Assembly (NCBI RefSeq): GCF_004570325.1
Contig: NZ_SPQO01000008.1
Location: forward strand, 124,001-188,000
From: Mycobacterium sp. PS03-16
GTDB lineage: Bacteria > Actinomycetota > Actinomycetes > Mycobacteriales > Mycobacteriaceae
DNA: 64,000 nucleotides
Reading direction: 5' to 3'
Part shown: one piece after another, positions 63,246 through 64,000 of the stretch
How positions within the stretch are numbered: the stretch's first letter is position 1
How the letters are laid out: every line of letters starts with the position of its first letter
The notes under the pieces: model-generated
What the model was told of the DNA's origin: nothing
What the model saw: the letters and a program-made list of their open reading frames with translations, nothing else
The model's database searches: none
Program-made: the position numbers and the translations under genes

Positions 63246-64000
63246 TTGCGGTTCGTGCTGACAGCACTGCTGTGGTTGCTCACCACCGTGCTGCTGGCCG
63301 TGGCGGTGCCCGCGGTGTGGGCACAGCAGAAGCTGGTGAGCGAGGACGGCTACGCCGGGCTGGCGGCGGACGCGGCGCGCGATCCGGGCCTGCAGCAGTC
63401 GATGGCCGACGAGCTGACCGGGCAGATCACCACCCTGGCCGCCGACCGCGGATACGACCTGAACCCGGCGCTGGTCGGCCAGGTCACCGCCGCCTACACC
63501 GGCAACGCCGGGTTCCCCGGCCAGTTCGCCGCGGCGAACCGCATCGCCCACCGCTGGATGTTCAGCGACGACATCCAGCCGTCCGGACAGGGCGACCAGT
63601 GGCTGATCGACATCGCGCCGATGCTGGCCGACGAGTCGCTGCGCGCCACGTTCGGCAATCTCGATCTCGACGTCCCCGAGACGCTGCTGGTGCCCGTCAC
63701 CGCGCCCTCACCCGAGTTGCAGCCCGGTCGCCTGCGGACGGTCGCCACGTGGGGGCCGTGGCTGAGCGCCGGTGCGGCCGTCCTGACCGCCGCCTTCGCG
63801 CTGCTCACGTTCGCCGGCGCCCGCCAGCGCGGCAAAGGGCTTGCCGCGCTCGGTGTCTCGGCCCTGCTGGTGGGCGCGGCCGGCTGGGCCGGGCTCGAGG
63901 TGGCCGACCGCCACATCGACCGGGCGCTCACCCACGCCGAGGGCAACTTCCGCCAGATCGCCGAGGTCATGGTGGGCACGGCCGAGGACAGCCTGCACCA
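63246..64000 (+). CDS. Membrane protein of unknown function (3' end outside the window)
   Basis: Partial, about 251 residues seen. N-terminal membrane helix (FVLTALLWLLTTVLLAVAVPAVWA), a long extracytoplasmic region with LVSEDGYAGLAADAARDPGLQQSMADEL, two further helices (WGPWLSAGAAVLTAAFALLTFA and GLAALGVSALLVGAAGWAGL), then a further loop. TTG start at 63246 after AAGGAGGA. Resembles actinobacterial integral membrane proteins of unknown role. 33 bp after ppk2, probably cotranscribed. Confidence 0.75.
   Translation, partial: MRFVLTALLWLLTTVLLAVAVPAVWAQQKLVSEDGYAGLAADAARDPGLQQSMADELTGQITTLAADRGYDLNPALVGQVTAAYTGNAGFPGQFAAANRIAHRWMFSDDIQPSGQGDQWLIDIAPMLADESLRATFGNLDLDVPETLLVPVTAPSPELQPGRLRTVATWGPWLSAGAAVLTAAFALLTFAGARQRGKGLAALGVSALLVGAAGWAGLEVADRHIDRALTHAEGNFRQIAEVMVGTAEDSLH

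Overview
The window is a stretch of high-GC (about 70%) actinobacterial chromosome, almost certainly from a fast-growing mycobacterium (Mycolicibacterium type). The strongest reason is gene order. From about 12 kb to 53 kb it carries, in the same order and orientation, the block known in M. tuberculosis as Rv0421c to Rv0440: hydrolase, thiD, thiC, xthA, GNAT protein, def, DUF3263 protein, virR, sodC, carboxylate-amine ligase, Lon-domain protein, Cdc48-like AAA ATPase, pssA, psd, moeA2, SDR and groEL2. Species was not determined. I see no tRNA, rRNA, insertion sequence, prophage or CRISPR array, and no gene-free stretch longer than 300 bases.

Layout. (1) 1-6.5 kb: the end of a nucleobase permease gene, then an accessory catabolic cluster made of a divergent pair of operons (TIM-barrel isomerase + SDR; MHS-type MFS transporter + split transketolase) and a GntR/FCD regulator, with near-palindromic TGTCGAC-type sites in both control regions. 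(2) 6.5-12 kb: an APC permease, a small membrane protein, a double-HTH TetR-type protein, a Baeyer-Villiger monooxygenase and a septum-formation-domain protein. (3) 12-15.2 kb: a thiC-thiD-hydrolase operon under a TPP riboswitch. (4) 15.3-24.2 kb: a large LuxR-type ATPase where M. tuberculosis has ctpH and neighbours, then the conserved xthA to Lon-domain block. (5) 24.2-35.8 kb: an ion-homeostasis island: a methyltransferase, a complete Mrp Na+/H+ antiporter operon (mrpA/B fused, C, D, E, F, G), an SLC13/ArsB-type permease with KhtT-like and CBS regulatory proteins, a two-component system and a DUF1707 protein. (6) 35.8-41.8 kb: the conserved AAA ATPase, pssA, psd, moeA2 and SDR run. (7) 41.8-51.4 kb: an accessory stretch (PH-domain pair, HAD phosphatase, FAD oxidoreductase, LuxR regulator, helicase, cupin, a second copy of the SDR, TetR). 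(8) 51.4-53.3 kb: groEL2 with two CIRCE operators and a terminator. (9) 53.3-64 kb: a DUF559 protein, PPOX, SDR, CMD protein, amidohydrolase, VOC, MFS, DinB, PAP2, aldehyde dehydrogenase, PPK2 and a partial membrane protein.

Three patterns stand out. First, the mrpE-mrpF junction holds about 3.6 copies of a 35-bp direct repeat. Each full unit is a 12-codon micro-ORF whose start and stop overlap its neighbours as ATGA, giving a coupled chain from mrpE into mrpF, organised like the MIRU repeats known at senX3-regX3. Second, about twenty genes carry a TANNNT -10 element 6-9 nt before the start codon, predicting leaderless or near-leaderless transcripts. Twice the TAG stop of the upstream gene is itself the first half of the downstream -10 box (TAGGCT). 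Third, the split-transketolase cluster has no kinase, so its substrate and chemistry are open.
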